This document shows, piece after piece, positions 35,967 through 45,678 of a stretch of DNA of 64,000 nt. The notes beneath the pieces were generated by a model. It searched no databases. It was not told where the DNA came from and saw only the letters and a list, made by a program, of their open reading frames with translations. Origin of the DNA: Parabacteroides faecis. GTDB lineage: Bacteria; Bacteroidota; Bacteroidia; Bacteroidales; Tannerellaceae. How positions within the stretch are numbered: the stretch's first letter is position 1; each line of letters begins with the position of its first letter. The stretch is from NCBI RefSeq assembly GCF_014647375.1, contig NZ_BMPB01000002.1, positions 248,001-312,000 of the forward strand. The letters run 5' to 3'. The position numbers and the translations under genes are program-made.

Positions 35967-36332
35967 TTATCTCAAGAGTCTCTTAACCCTGACTCTCAGT
36001 TCTTCAGGATTAAAAGGTTTCAGAATGAAATCTTCTGCTCCTTCTTCAAAAAGACGGATTCTGTTAGCGCTACTTTCAACGCTAGAGAGGATCAGTACCG
36101 GAATGTGATTGAAAAGTTCGTTTGCCTTTAAATAGCACAAAAATTCTTCTCCGCTCATCTCGGGCATATTCAAATCGGATATAACCCCGTCAGGAATATT
36201 ACCTTCATTAAGCCATGCTATAGCTTTTATCGGATTTTCTTTATATGTGACTTCATACAATGAAGACAAATACAGCATTATAATCTTTGCTATTTCCGGC
36301 TTATCATCAACCAATAAAATTGACTGTTTCAT
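35967..36332 (-). CDS. Single-domain response regulator (receiver only)
   Basis: 121 residues from the ATG at 36332; a TTG 15 codons upstream is ignored. The complete receiver has acidic pair D9-D10, phospho-acceptor D53 in GVISDLNMPEMSGEEF, a Ser in LILSS and the conserved Lys in FILKPFNPEEL. It has no output domain, so it must act by contact with another protein, like CheY or Spo0F. It is the first gene of the polysaccharide locus, 33 bases before the priming transferase, which has a receiver-like domain of its own. The receiver-kinase at 18140-19252 is a candidate partner. Confidence 0.9.
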   Translation of the reverse strand: MKQSILLVDDKPEIAKIIMLYLSSLYEVTYKENPIKAIAWLNEGNIPDGVISDLNMPEMSGEEFLCYLKANELFNHIPVLILSSVESSANRIRLFEEGAEDFILKPFNPEELRVRVKRLLR

Positions 36333-36374
36333 GTTTTTTCTTATACTAGTGCTTTTTTTGTATGCTTCAATGCA

Positions 36375-36382
36375 CAAAATTA
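36375..36382 (-). promoter_or_regulatory. Bacteroidetes -7 box for the polysaccharide locus
   Basis: The minus strand reads TAATTTTG (TAnnTTTG) 43 bases before the receiver start codon. No ideal -33 box was seen. No invertible promoter repeats and no UpxY-like antiterminator gene are nearby, unlike classical Bacteroides capsule loci. Confidence 0.4.
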
Positions 36383-36474
36383 AAATAATTATTTAATAAA
36401 GAGTATAAAAATCAAAGGTTTTTAATGTGGAATAGTCTTTTTCTCAAAGAATGATATATGTGGAAATTATTCTT

Positions 36475-36482
36475 TAAGTTTG
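36475..36482 (+). promoter_or_regulatory. Bacteroidetes -7 box for the GH51 gene
   Basis: TAAGTTTG matches TAnnTTTG and lies 43 bases before the ATG at 36526. It is divergent from the polysaccharide-locus promoter within a 193-bp shared gap. Confidence 0.4.
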
Positions 36483-36525
36483 CAAGGCGAAATGTAGTCA
36501 TTATTTTGAATTGATAAACAAAGAA

Positions 36526-38994
36526 ATGAATATACCTTTTAAAGTATTAAATATAAGCGCTATACTTGTTTTGTTGTTGTCCGGATGCCAGCCGGAAATG
36601 CCTGTTACATCATCGATAGTGATTGATATGGACGGTTTTTCTGTTCCTGTGAATAAAAAATTGTATGGAGTAACAATAGAAGAGATAAATCATGCTATCG
36701 ACGGCGGATTGTATGCGGAGATGATACAAAATCGTAGCTTTGAAGAGGGAGTGCCTCCTTTGAACTGTCCGTATGATGCAAAACGAAATGTTTTAAGTAC
36801 TCCGAACGGATGGACAATTCCTTTTATTCGTTCCGATTCATTGCCCGGATGGCGAAAAATCTCATCCAATACCAGTATGTGGCCTGATGGACAGGAATTG
36901 ATTAATGATAAGAATAAGCGATCTTTGCTGGTCTCTGTTGCTACCTCCTCGGAGTCGGGACGAGGAGGAGTCGCTGCAACGGGTTATAATGGACTTTCCA
37001 TACGTAAGGGAGAAAAATATGAGTTGTCTTTATTCCTGAAAGGCGGTTCGATGATTCCTAAAAAAGTAAGTATATTTATCGGAGATTCCGTGATAGGGGC
37101 ACCGTTAAGTGATATTTTTAATGTGTCTCCGATATATGAATGGAGAAAATATAAACACACGTTCACGGCTTCAGAAAATACCGATAATGCCGTTTTAGCA
37201 ATTACTGCCGATACTTCCATTGTATTCTGGATGGATATGGTTTCTTTATTTCCTCAAAAAACATGGAGAGACAGACCTAATGGTTTGCGTCCTGATCTGA
37301 TGGAGATGATCTCTGCGCTCAATCCTCAGTTCATTCGTTTTCCGGGAGGTAGTTTTGTTGAAGGATATACAGCTGGGACATATCCGGTCTGGCATGAAAC
37401 GATAGGTGATATCTCTACGCGTAGGAATTTCTGGAATATTTGGGCCTATGGTTCGACGAATGGGATGGGATATCATGAATATCTGCAGATGTGTGAAGAT
37501 TTGAATGCAGAACCGCTCTATGTGATAAACAGTGGGGTTACCAGTCAGAGCAGACGTCCGCGTTATGAGGATATTACGGCAATGAATAAGTTAGTACAAG
37601 ATGCATTGGATGCCATCGCTTATGCCAATCAACCGGCTGATTCGACATTTGGTGCTATGCGTGCAAAGAATGGGCATCCGGCACCTTTTGATCTGAAATA
37701 CATAGAGGTCGGTAGTGAAAACTATGGACAGGAATATTCCAAGCGTTTTGATCTGTTTAAAAAAGCGATCAATGAAGCTTATCCGGAAATTACCGTGATC
37801 AAAAGTTCTTTTATTTCAGGGAAAAACAGAACAGAGTGGACGGATTACCATTTCTATTCCGGTGAGGACTTTCTGATCGCGAATCATAACAGGTATGAAA
37901 CCGGACAATATCTGAGAAGATTCCCTGCTGTATTCATCGGAGAATTCAGTATGGGAGATGTTTCTTTGCAGGGAACGTTACGGGCTGCAATAGGAGAGGC
38001 TTGCTTTCTGCTGGGGGTAGAGAACAGTCCGGAAGTTGTAAAACATCTGGCTTATGCACCTGTATTGGGAAATGTGAATTATGACTTCCAGAGATATCCG
38101 GCTATTTCATTTAATAATAACAGTGCTATAGGGTCGCCTTCTTATTATATGCTGAAGATGTTTTCGGATAATCGGGGTGATGATCTGTTGAAAACGGAAA
38201 TTAATACGTACAATAAGCCACAGGTGACGTTCGGATATACCGGAATCGATTTGTTTGATAATAGTTATGACTTTGATGATGTGAGGATCGATGGAAAACC
38301 GGTAACGGAAGCTATGGTCCGGACCGGTGGCTGGAAAGTGAATAACGGAACTTTAACACCTGATGCCAACCGTTGGAACTATGTTCTGATGGGGGATTCT
38401 ACAGCCCATGATTATACTTTCTCTATGAAGCTAAGAAGGAATAAAGGGAGCGGACCGGTTCAGCTACGTGTGCGGGATAATGGAAAGAATGGAGAAGCGA
38501 ATGACCATATTGCCGTTTCCATCACTCCGGGTTCCTGTGAGTTCTACCGCTCATCGGGTGCTGTGAAAGATACGTTGCGCTCTCCTAAAGCATATTCTTT
38601 TGAGAGTAATCGCTGGTATGATGTGAAAGTCGTTTGTAAAGATGAAACAGTTAGCTGTTATGTGGATGGTGTATTGTTGCATGAGGTTGTATTGCCTCCT
38701 CTGCCTTCACTTGTATCCGTAGCGACTTTGGATAAAGAGACTGATACGATCATACTGAAAGTGGTCAATACGACACAGCATGAAGAAAAAACAGAGTTGA
38801 ATATAAAAGGTGCCGGTGTTAAGAATGATGCTGAGATCCTTCAGTTAGCGGGAGATCCTTCGGCTCGTAATACATTTAAAGATCCTACAAGGATTATTCC
38901 GGTATCGAAAAATGTATCTTTCTCATTAGGGGGACCGATGGTTTATTCCTTTCCGCCTAATTCAATCACGATAATGAAGCTGAAGATTGATTAA
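36526..38994 (+). CDS. GH51-type alpha-L-arabinofuranosidase lipoprotein
   Basis: Removes alpha-L-arabinofuranosyl side chains from arabinan or arabinoxylan at the cell surface or in the periplasm. 822 residues from the ATG at 36526; a TTG five codons earlier is unlikely. The lipoprotein signal has lipobox LLSGC. The protein opens with a GH51 beta-rich part (KKLYGVTIEEINHAIDGGLY) and a carbohydrate-binding-like domain (about 105-240). The catalytic barrel has FIRFPGGSFVEGY, YIEVGSENYGQEY with the acid/base Glu, and FIGEFSMGD with the nucleophile Glu. A further beta-sandwich, laminin-G or concanavalin-like (about 590-740), precedes the C-terminal domain. The gene is a single unit between the polysaccharide locus and GH20. 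Confidence 0.9.
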   Translation: MNIPFKVLNISAILVLLLSGCQPEMPVTSSIVIDMDGFSVPVNKKLYGVTIEEINHAIDGGLYAEMIQNRSFEEGVPPLNCPYDAKRNVLSTPNGWTIPFIRSDSLPGWRKISSNTSMWPDGQELINDKNKRSLLVSVATSSESGRGGVAATGYNGLSIRKGEKYELSLFLKGGSMIPKKVSIFIGDSVIGAPLSDIFNVSPIYEWRKYKHTFTASENTDNAVLAITADTSIVFWMDMVSLFPQKTWRDRPNGLRPDLMEMISALNPQFIRFPGGSFVEGYTAGTYPVWHETIGDISTRRNFWNIWAYGSTNGMGYHEYLQMCEDLNAEPLYVINSGVTSQSRRPRYEDITAMNKLVQDALDAIAYANQPADSTFGAMRAKNGHPAPFDLKYIEVGSENYGQEYSKRFDLFKKAINEAYPEITVIKSSFISGKNRTEWTDYHFYSGEDFLIANHNRYETGQYLRRFPAVFIGEFSMGDVSLQGTLRAAIGEACFLLGVENSPEVVKHLAYAPVLGNVNYDFQRYPAISFNNNSAIGSPSYYMLKMFSDNRGDDLLKTEINTYNKPQVTFGYTGIDLFDNSYDFDDVRIDGKPVTEAMVRTGGWKVNNGTLTPDANRWNYVLMGDSTAHDYTFSMKLRRNKGSGPVQLRVRDNGKNGEANDHIAVSITPGSCEFYRSSGAVKDTLRSPKAYSFESNRWYDVKVVCKDETVSCYVDGVLLHEVVLPPLPSLVSVATLDKETDTIILKVVNTTQHEEKTELNIKGAGVKNDAEILQLAGDPSARNTFKDPTRIIPVSKNVSFSLGGPMVYSFPPNSITIMKLKID

Positions 38995-39031
38995 GAATAG
39001 GCCTCTCGAGTCCTCGGATGGTTGAAAAACG

Positions 39032-39110
39032 TTTAAAGTCGACTCCCGAGGCTTCGGAAACCGACTTTAAATGGTGAAAGTTCATTTCCGGGGTTTTCGA
39101 GACCCCGGAA
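39032..39110. terminator. Two hairpins between convergent GH51 and GH20 genes
   Basis: Hairpin one has perfect 10-bp arms (39032-39041 and 39062-39071). Hairpin two has 9-bp GC-rich arms (39086-39094 and 39102-39110) followed by a T-rich stretch on the plus strand. Together they fill the gap between convergent genes and probably terminate from both sides. Confidence 0.65.
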
Positions 39111-39121
39111 GATATTTTCAA

Positions 39122-41470
39122 TTAATGAACCAGCATTTCCGGAGTGATGCGAGTGAATTTCTCAGCATCGGCTTTACGTAATTTTACGCTACCGTCATTC
39201 CAGTTAGAAGGCCATCCGCCGATGATATGTCCAAGGAATACAACCTTGATCTCGTGTAAACCGGCTGCTAAAGCAACAGATGTGTCGTGACGAGAGAAGC
39301 GTTTTACTTCACCGCCGTTGTTGATAAGCAGTTTGCCGTCGATCCAGACTTCTTCATTGTCTGAAGAAATATAATAAACGCCATCTTCCGGAATATTTAC
39401 ATAACCGGTAGCAACAGCAGCATACTGTTTTACACCTCTCATCGACTCGCTACTCTTAACGACACTGGTAAGTTCACGAAGATCTTTCATTGTAGACTTC
39501 TTCCATTCCTTCACATCTGCCAGTTTCGATGATTCAAGGAACATGCCGTCAGTAACCTGCATTTCCAGTCCCGGAGTTGTTTTAGCAACTTCCTTAGCCG
39601 GAGCCAATGCCTGTTTTTCAACGGTGATCGTACGAGTCTTGCTCATTTTACCGGAAGGCAGAACAGAGCGGATCTTCAATATACCTGATTCGGTGAATTC
39701 GATAGGAGCTGAGTAGACCGTAGATTCTGCAGTCGGTTCTGTTCCGTCGATCGTATATACCACTTTGACAGGGCGTGTAGTCTTAAATTCAAGAGAAGCC
39801 TTATCTGTGAATGCAACAAAGTTAGAAGAACCGTTCGGTTGTTCCGGTTGCGGGATCTGGTAGTTGATGTTGTGTTCATCCAGACGAACCAGTGCATTGT
39901 CCAGTCTACGTTCAAAATCTTTGTAATCTTTGCGATTCAGCGGACTCCATCCGATTTCGGATAAAGCAAGCATACGAGGATACATACGGTATTCCATCAG
40001 ATCTGTATTATACATGTATTCAGACCAGTTATTACACTGAACACCTTTGATATGTTGTGCTTTGCCTGTTGCGACCAGTGTATCGGGGACCGGATTGTAG
40101 TTATATACTTTCTCGATTGTGGCATATCCGCCGATAGTAACCGGCTCGATCTTGGAATCTCCCTGGTATTGGTCGAGATACATACCGGCACTTCCCGGAG
40201 TCATGATCACATCATGTCCCATGTTAGCTGCAGCGATACCTCCGGCTTCACCACGCCATGACATGACAGTTGCAGAAGGAGCGAGTCCACCTTCCAGGAT
40301 CTCATCCCAGCCAATGATCTTTTTGCCATGTTTTTCGGCCAGATATTTTTCCATCCGTTGTACGAAATAGCTCTGCAGACGTTCTTCTGCGCTATGTTCT
40401 TTAGAACCTTTCAGACCTTCTTCCTGGATCCTTTTCTGACAAAGCGGACATTCTTTCCAGCTGATCTTCGGACATTCATCACCACCGATATGGAAGTATT
40501 CGCTGGGGAACATCGGAGCGATCTCATCGATCACATCTTCCAGGAACTTGAATGGTTCTTCTTTGCCTGCACACATAACGATGTCTTCAACGCCCCAGAT
40601 GATACGGGGAGTACCTTGTTCGCCTTTGCAGGACAATTCGGGATAAGCAGCGATAGCGGCCATTTCGTGTCCCGGGAGTTCCAGTTCAGGAATAACGGTG
40701 ATGAAGCGGTCTGCGGCATATTTTACAACATCCTTAATCTCTTCCTGTGTATAGAAACCACCGTATTCGGTTCCTTCACCTTCGATACGTTTTGCACCGA
40801 TCTCTGTCAGCTTCGGATATTTCTTGATTTCGACACGCCAGCCCTGATCGTCGGTCAAATGCCAGTGCATTGTGTTTACTTTGAATAAAGACAAAACATC
40901 GATTTGTTTCTTTACGTTCTCGACAGGGATAAAATGACGGCAAGGATCCAGCATGAAACCACGATAAGCGAAGCGCGGTTCGTCTTTTACCGTTACGCAT
41001 GGAGTTGTCCATGCGATACCGTTTACAACAGCCGGACTTTCGATCTCTGCAGGCAATAACTGCATGAAAGTCTGCATACCATAGAATAAACCTTGCGGAG
41101 TTTTGGCTTTTACGGTTACGCCGTTGGTGGTTACGTCCAGTGTGTAGCCTTCGTTATTTACATCTAACGCATCGTCGAGTACGAGCGAGATTCCGTTAGA
41201 AACAGCCTGGTCTCCGACAGTGGTCTTATAACCTGTTGCCTGGTTGATCTTTGAAGCAAAATACTCGGCAATGACTTTTGCCTCCGGGGTGGAAGCCTGG
41301 AAAGCCATATTCTTACCTACTTTAAAGACCCCTTCATTCTGGGTCAGACTTACAGGCGTCGGAATAACATTGATACCCTGATTGTAAGGCATCTGCTTAG
41401 TTGGCCCTTCACTGCATGACGCAAGTATACAAAGTGCTGCGCCGGCACACATTGAAATGAGCTTCTTCAT
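39122..41470 (-). CDS. GH20 beta-N-acetylhexosaminidase lipoprotein
   Basis: Releases terminal beta-linked GlcNAc or GalNAc from host or bacterial glycans. 782 residues from the ATG at 41470, which starts a lipoprotein signal with ILASC; the frame stays open further upstream, but that stretch has no protein-like features. A GH20b domain (about 35-160) leads to the GH20 barrel (about 165-510) with FMLDPCRHFIPVENVKKQID, MHWHLTDDQGWRVEIKKYPK and the catalytic Asp-Glu pair in YFHIGGDECPKISW. A chitobiase-like C-terminal domain (TIDGTEPTAESTVYSAPIEF) and a PA14-like ligand-binding domain end the protein (AAGLHEIKVVFLG). It is convergent with GH51. Confidence 0.93.
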   Translation of the reverse strand: MKKLISMCAGAALCILASCSEGPTKQMPYNQGINVIPTPVSLTQNEGVFKVGKNMAFQASTPEAKVIAEYFASKINQATGYKTTVGDQAVSNGISLVLDDALDVNNEGYTLDVTTNGVTVKAKTPQGLFYGMQTFMQLLPAEIESPAVVNGIAWTTPCVTVKDEPRFAYRGFMLDPCRHFIPVENVKKQIDVLSLFKVNTMHWHLTDDQGWRVEIKKYPKLTEIGAKRIEGEGTEYGGFYTQEEIKDVVKYAADRFITVIPELELPGHEMAAIAAYPELSCKGEQGTPRIIWGVEDIVMCAGKEEPFKFLEDVIDEIAPMFPSEYFHIGGDECPKISWKECPLCQKRIQEEGLKGSKEHSAEERLQSYFVQRMEKYLAEKHGKKIIGWDEILEGGLAPSATVMSWRGEAGGIAAANMGHDVIMTPGSAGMYLDQYQGDSKIEPVTIGGYATIEKVYNYNPVPDTLVATGKAQHIKGVQCNNWSEYMYNTDLMEYRMYPRMLALSEIGWSPLNRKDYKDFERRLDNALVRLDEHNINYQIPQPEQPNGSSNFVAFTDKASLEFKTTRPVKVVYTIDGTEPTAESTVYSAPIEFTESGILKIRSVLPSGKMSKTRTITVEKQALAPAKEVAKTTPGLEMQVTDGMFLESSKLADVKEWKKSTMKDLRELTSVVKSSESMRGVKQYAAVATGYVNIPEDGVYYISSDNEEVWIDGKLLINNGGEVKRFSRHDTSVALAAGLHEIKVVFLGHIIGGWPSNWNDGSVKLRKADAEKFTRITPEMLVH

Positions 41471-41596
41471 GTTCAAGAATAAGTTTATTGATAATTGTGA
41501 ATTTTGTTTTTCGTAGGGGGCGGCCCTAGCGGTCGTCCCGGTATTTATCCCGGTTAAACAGATATTTTTGCCGCTTATACGGTTTATATATAATAT

Positions 41597-41635
41597 AATG
41601 TATAGGAGCGCGAGTGAACGCAACTCCTATACATT
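41597..41635 (-). terminator. Hairpin after glyA
   Basis: Perfect 12-bp arms (41597-41608 and 41624-41635) begin 5 bases after the glyA stop on the minus strand. The following minus-strand sequence is A/T-rich but has no pure T run. It is a likely terminator between glyA and the GH20 gene. Confidence 0.6.
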
Positions 41636-41640
41636 GTGTT

Positions 41641-42921
41641 TTACCATGCGAAGATTGGATATTCTTTCATGATGCTGTTTACTTTTTCGCGAACAGCAGT
41701 GATTGTTTTATCACATTCCGGTGCAGAAAGAACTGTATCGATCAATTCAACAATTTCAGCCATTAACGGCTCCTTCGCACCACGAGTCGTGATAGCCGGA
41801 GTACCTACGCGGATACCTGAAGTCTGGAAAGCAGAGCGGCTGTCGAACGGAACCATGTTCTTGTTTACAGTGATATCTGCAGCAACCAATGCTTTTTCGG
41901 CTACTTTACCAGTCAGTTCGGGGAACTTCTTGCGCAGGTCGATCAGCATGCTGTGGTTATCCGTACCATCAGAAATGATTTTATATCCTTTGTCGATAAA
42001 AGCCTTAGCCATAGCAGCAGCATTTGCTTTAACCTGAGCCTGATAAGTTTTGTATTCAGGTTCTAATGCTTCACCGAAAGAAACGGCTTTAGCTGCGATT
42101 ACGTGTTCCAGAGGACCTCCCTGGATACCCGGGAATACCGCAGAATCCAATAGTTGAGACATTTTCTTGATCTCGCCTTTGGGAGTTTTCTTTCCCCATG
42201 GGTTTTCGAAATCTTTACCCAGAAGAATGATACCGCCACGCGGACCACGCAATGTCTTATGTGTTGTAGAAGTTACGATGTGAGCATATTCCAGCGGATT
42301 GTTCAGCAAACCTGCAGCAATCAGACCGGCCGGGTGGGCCATGTCGATCATCAATAATGCGCCTACTTTATCAGCGATTTCGCGCATACGTTTGTAATCC
42401 CATTCGCGTGAATAAGCAGAACCGCCACCGACGATCAGTTTCGGTTTTTCACGAAGTGCTACTTCTTCCATCTGGTCGTAATCGACACGACCGGTTTCTT
42501 CTTTTACATTATATTCTGTTGCTCTATATAAGATACCTGAACTATTTACTGGAGAACCATGTGAAAGGTGCCCGCCATGAGCCAGATTCAAACCGAGGAA
42601 TGTGTCCCCGGGATTAAGAACTGCCAGGAATACAGCAGCATTAGCCTGTGCTCCTGAATGAGGTTGAACGTTTGCCCATTCAGCATTGAAGATTTGTTTC
42701 AACCGTTCGATAGCAATCGTCTCGCTTTGGTCTACTACCTCACAACCACCATAATAGCGCTTGCCGGGATAACCTTCGGCGTATTTGTTGGTCAGACAGC
42801 TACCCATGGCTTGCATCACCTGGTCGCTCACAAAGTTTTCAGAAGCAATCAGCTCGATTCCTTTTAACTGGCGCTGATGTTCTTTCTCAATGATGTCGAA
42901 AATGATCTTGTCTTGTTTCAT
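41641..42921 (-). CDS. glyA: Serine hydroxymethyltransferase
   Basis: Interconverts serine and glycine with tetrahydrofolate and supplies one-carbon units. 426 residues, PLP-dependent, fold type I. Marks are [20 protein letters not shown] near residue 18, the [18 protein letters not shown] stretch, [14 protein letters not shown], the PLP lysine in [16 protein letters not shown], and the C-terminal [13 protein letters not shown]. It is single-copy housekeeping and monocistronic: a -7 box lies upstream and a hairpin downstream. A small 6-bp hairpin sits at the very 5' end of the predicted leader (42950-42973). Confidence 0.97.
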   Translation of the reverse strand: MKQDKIIFDIIEKEHQRQLKGIELIASENFVSDQVMQAMGSCLTNKYAEGYPGKRYYGGCEVVDQSETIAIERLKQIFNAEWANVQPHSGAQANAAVFLAVLNPGDTFLGLNLAHGGHLSHGSPVNSSGILYRATEYNVKEETGRVDYDQMEEVALREKPKLIVGGGSAYSREWDYKRMREIADKVGALLMIDMAHPAGLIAAGLLNNPLEYAHIVTSTTHKTLRGPRGGIILLGKDFENPWGKKTPKGEIKKMSQLLDSAVFPGIQGGPLEHVIAAKAVSFGEALEPEYKTYQAQVKANAAAMAKAFIDKGYKIISDGTDNHSMLIDLRKKFPELTGKVAEKALVAADITVNKNMVPFDSRSAFQTSGIRVGTPAITTRGAKEPLMAEIVELIDTVLSAPECDKTITAVREKVNSIMKEYPIFAW

Positions 42922-42981
42922 TACATGTAAAATTGGTTATTGCAATGAGCTCTCTACTTGCTATTTTAGAGAGAATCGTCG

Positions 42982-42989
42982 CAAATTTA
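42982..42989 (-). promoter_or_regulatory. Bacteroidetes -7 box for glyA
   Basis: The minus strand reads TAAATTTG (TAnnTTTG), giving a leader of about 55 bases before the ATG at 42921. Confidence 0.45.
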
Positions 42990-43105
42990 CGATAAATATC
43001 TGTATATATAGCTAAATTGTTATCAAAATATAATTATAATCTGGAAATAATGAGCAAGTTATATTTATGGGATTGGGGATCGTATAAGAGTAAAGTGCGC
43101 TTTTG

Positions 43106-44167
43106 TTACGGGTTCAAATTTAAGACATTTCCTGATCGGCTGCTTTCCCAGGCAGCCTCGATCAGGCGTATTACATTTATCACTCCACGGGCATCACTTA
43201 GCAGTGTCTCTCCCTTACGGATATGCTGGTAAATGTTCTCGTAAAAGGCACCGTAATTACCCGGAATACTCGGATATCTCTCCTGCATATTCAGGCCGTT
43301 CTTTTCTGTATGCAACAATCCCCAGATTTCGGGATCTTCTTCTCCCCAATGCGGCGTATCAGGCATTAGACCGTTTGTCAGGTCGGCTTCCTGTCTGTCG
43401 AGGCCATATTTGACGAATGATCCGTCTGTCCCGTGCAGCGTGAACCGCGGCTCCCGTTCGCACATCAGGTAGCTGGCTTTTAAGGTAATTCTCACGTCCG
43501 GTGCTTTTGACGGCCTTAATAAATGAATAATGAAATAATCATCGACCAACCCGTTGTCACGTAAAACCGCAATATCGGCAAAGACGGCTTCCGGCATACC
43601 GAATAACTGTACCGCCTGATCTATCAGATGTGCTCCCAGATTATAAGTTATTCCGCCTCCGGCTTCGCCTGTTTCCTTCCAGGTCCCTTGTTTGATGAAA
43701 TTACGGAAACGGGGAAAGGTTGATTCGAACTCAACCAATCTGCCCGTTAATTTTTTATCCAATATCTCCTTAACCGTTAGAAAATCGCTGTCCCAGCGTC
43801 TGTTTTGGTAGACGCTTAATGTCAGACCTTTTTCTGTAGCAAGGGTTACCAACTCGTTCGCCTCTTCTACAGTTTGTGTAAATGGCTTTTCAACGATCAC
43901 ATGCTTGCCGGCTTCGAGTGCGCGACGGGCATAGTCGTAATGGGAGCTGTCGGGAGTGTTGACAACGATCAGTTCCAGGTCGTTCATATCGAGCAACTCA
44001 TCAAAACTGCGGGCAATATGTGTTTCGGGATAACGCTCTTTTGCCAGGTTTTTGCTGCGTTCTGTGATAGCCGTTAAATCAAAGTGGGGGTTCGTGCTGA
44101 TAAACGGCGCATGAAAAACTTGTCCTGACATTCCGTAGGCCGCTAATCCGGTTTTTATCTTATCCAT
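43106..44167 (-). CDS. Gfo/Idh/MocA-family NAD(P)-dependent oxidoreductase
   Basis: 353 residues from the ATG at 44167, which places the Rossmann strand IKTGLAAYGMSGQVFHAPFI at the N-terminus; an ATG at 44185 is also possible. Other marks are VNTPDSSHYDYARRALEAGK, HVIVEKPFTQTVEEANELV (the EKP signature) and GGGITYNLGAHLIDQAVQLF with the catalytic His. The family oxidises or reduces sugars, sugar acids and inositols. The closest described type is the YdgJ/YvaA scyllo-inositol-like group, but the substrate is not deducible. It lies 35 bases after the DUF4272 gene. Confidence 0.88.
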   Translation of the reverse strand: MDKIKTGLAAYGMSGQVFHAPFISTNPHFDLTAITERSKNLAKERYPETHIARSFDELLDMNDLELIVVNTPDSSHYDYARRALEAGKHVIVEKPFTQTVEEANELVTLATEKGLTLSVYQNRRWDSDFLTVKEILDKKLTGRLVEFESTFPRFRNFIKQGTWKETGEAGGGITYNLGAHLIDQAVQLFGMPEAVFADIAVLRDNGLVDDYFIIHLLRPSKAPDVRITLKASYLMCEREPRFTLHGTDGSFVKYGLDRQEADLTNGLMPDTPHWGEEDPEIWGLLHTEKNGLNMQERYPSIPGNYGAFYENIYQHIRKGETLLSDARGVINVIRLIEAAWESSRSGNVLNLNP

Positions 44168-44202
44168 AGTTGTTTCTTTATGCATTGTTAGAATCTTGTT
44201 TC

Positions 44203-45399
44203 TTATGTATTCGGTTGAATATGATCCCAATCGGCTCCGTTATTAGCTCCGATGATCCAGTTGAAAGCATAATGACGTTCCATGACGACTCCTCCGTCGA
44301 GTGAGGCAGGCGCTTCTTTTCCATGAATACGTGCATCCACGCAAGCCCAGTCATAACGTAATGTCATATCGGCGGCATCCAGTATTTCAGTTTCGGGACG
44401 TGCAAATCCTTTGGAAAGTAGATCTTTGATACCTTTGTGTTGCCAGAAAATGGCAGCAAGGACGGGGACGTCGATGATAGTGGAAGGATAAGACAGATCG
44501 TCTACCACACCAGCCGCCCAAAGCAGTACGCCGCAACATTCATATCGCCATCCGAACTGTATACATTCTTGTTCTTCCGGTTCCGGGTTATTGATATATG
44601 CTGCTTCATGGGGTGTAATATATGATTTTACTCCGTATAATTCATCCATTTTATTAAAATAGGAGAGTGCTGCTTCCCGGTCGGAGTCTTCCGATAACAT
44701 CACTTCCGAATAAACCGCAACGGCGAATAATGCCGCCGCCCGTTTCACCATTTCTTCGCGGTTTCTGAGTTTAACTTCGCTTTCCAGCGCCTCGCTGTGT
44801 AAATGTTCCATATAAGGAATATTTCTTGCTTCAAGGAGTGCTATAGAACGTAAACGTCTTTCCACATCAGCCGGAGCCTCTTCCGGGCGGTTCGCATCCA
44901 ACAGGTCTGCGTTGCCGATCGGGATAAACTCCGTCAGTTGGCTTTCACCCTGGATAGAGAACAGTAGTTTCCCCTCTTTCGTATATATCTGCATACTAGG
45001 ATAGAGCAGGAAGCCGTTCACATCGTTGGCGACGGCGAAAAGGCAATTGATGATATAGTTCGTCCGGTCTTCGTTATCATCGACATCGAATGTAATACCT
45101 GTTATACAGTTGAATACGCGGATTTGACGCAGTACATTTTCTTTCAGTTCGACCAATGGTGTTTGGACAGAAGCAAAATAGTTAGCCATACCGGCTGTAT
45201 GCGATGCGATAAAGTCCGGTTTATCCTGTTGATGGCTGATGTTGAAAGTGATGTTAGAGTCATCTGCAAGTGTCAGGATGATAGCCCCGTTTTCTGATGT
45301 AAGCCCTTTTGTCATCTCTTTGAACCGATCACGGATAGAGGTTACGATACGGTCCGGATTGCCGATTACTGTGTATAACGTGATGTTCGCTTTTTCCAT
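44203..45399 (-). CDS. DUF4272 domain protein of unknown function
   Basis: 398 residues with no signal peptide or membrane segment. The C-terminal half (about 185-390) fits DUF4272: RRLRSIALLEARNIPYMEHL is the usual opening, followed by EEMVKRAAALFAVAVYSEVM and, later, ECIQFGWRYECCGVLLWAAG. The N-terminal half (1-180), with ITLYTVIGNPDRIVTSIRDR, is an added domain that reads like a cytosolic alpha/beta fold. No catalytic motif stands out. It may be co-transcribed with the downstream oxidoreductase. Confidence 0.75.
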   Translation of the reverse strand: MEKANITLYTVIGNPDRIVTSIRDRFKEMTKGLTSENGAIILTLADDSNITFNISHQQDKPDFIASHTAGMANYFASVQTPLVELKENVLRQIRVFNCITGITFDVDDNEDRTNYIINCLFAVANDVNGFLLYPSMQIYTKEGKLLFSIQGESQLTEFIPIGNADLLDANRPEEAPADVERRLRSIALLEARNIPYMEHLHSEALESEVKLRNREEMVKRAAALFAVAVYSEVMLSEDSDREAALSYFNKMDELYGVKSYITPHEAAYINNPEPEEQECIQFGWRYECCGVLLWAAGVVDDLSYPSTIIDVPVLAAIFWQHKGIKDLLSKGFARPETEILDAADMTLRYDWACVDARIHGKEAPASLDGGVVMERHYAFNWIIGANNGADWDHIQPNT

Positions 45400-45448
45400 T
45401 ATTTTGTTGTTTATATCCGTTTGATAGCCGGATGATGATTCTCTTGTA

Positions 45449-45456
45449 CAAAAATA
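45449..45456 (-). promoter_or_regulatory. Bacteroidetes -7 box for the DUF4272 gene
   Basis: The minus strand reads TATTTTTG, giving a leader of about 45 bases before the ATG at 45399. Confidence 0.35.
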
Positions 45457-45678
45457 ATAAAATAAAGGTATTTTGTAGTGTTGCTGTTGTGTCTTTATTT
45501 AAGTTTATCGGGTGGTAGAGATGGATTAACTGTATTGTGTATACCGGCCGCTGCTAACACTAATATTATGTTTTAGCTTTCGATCTGTGTGTATGCTTTG
45601 TATTTCAGATGAAGAAGACTGAAGGGAATTTGAATTCCTTATAAAGTTATACCGGTTATTTCATAGGGGTGAATTTAT

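Noticed and set aside
18140-36332. Classical phase-variable Bacteroides capsule locus
   Set aside because: No UpxY/UpxZ-type genes at the promoter end and no inverted repeats flanking a promoter were seen.
41471-41623. N-terminal extension of the GH20 protein by 51 residues
   Set aside because: It would bury the lipoprotein signal peptide, which begins at the ATG at 41470.
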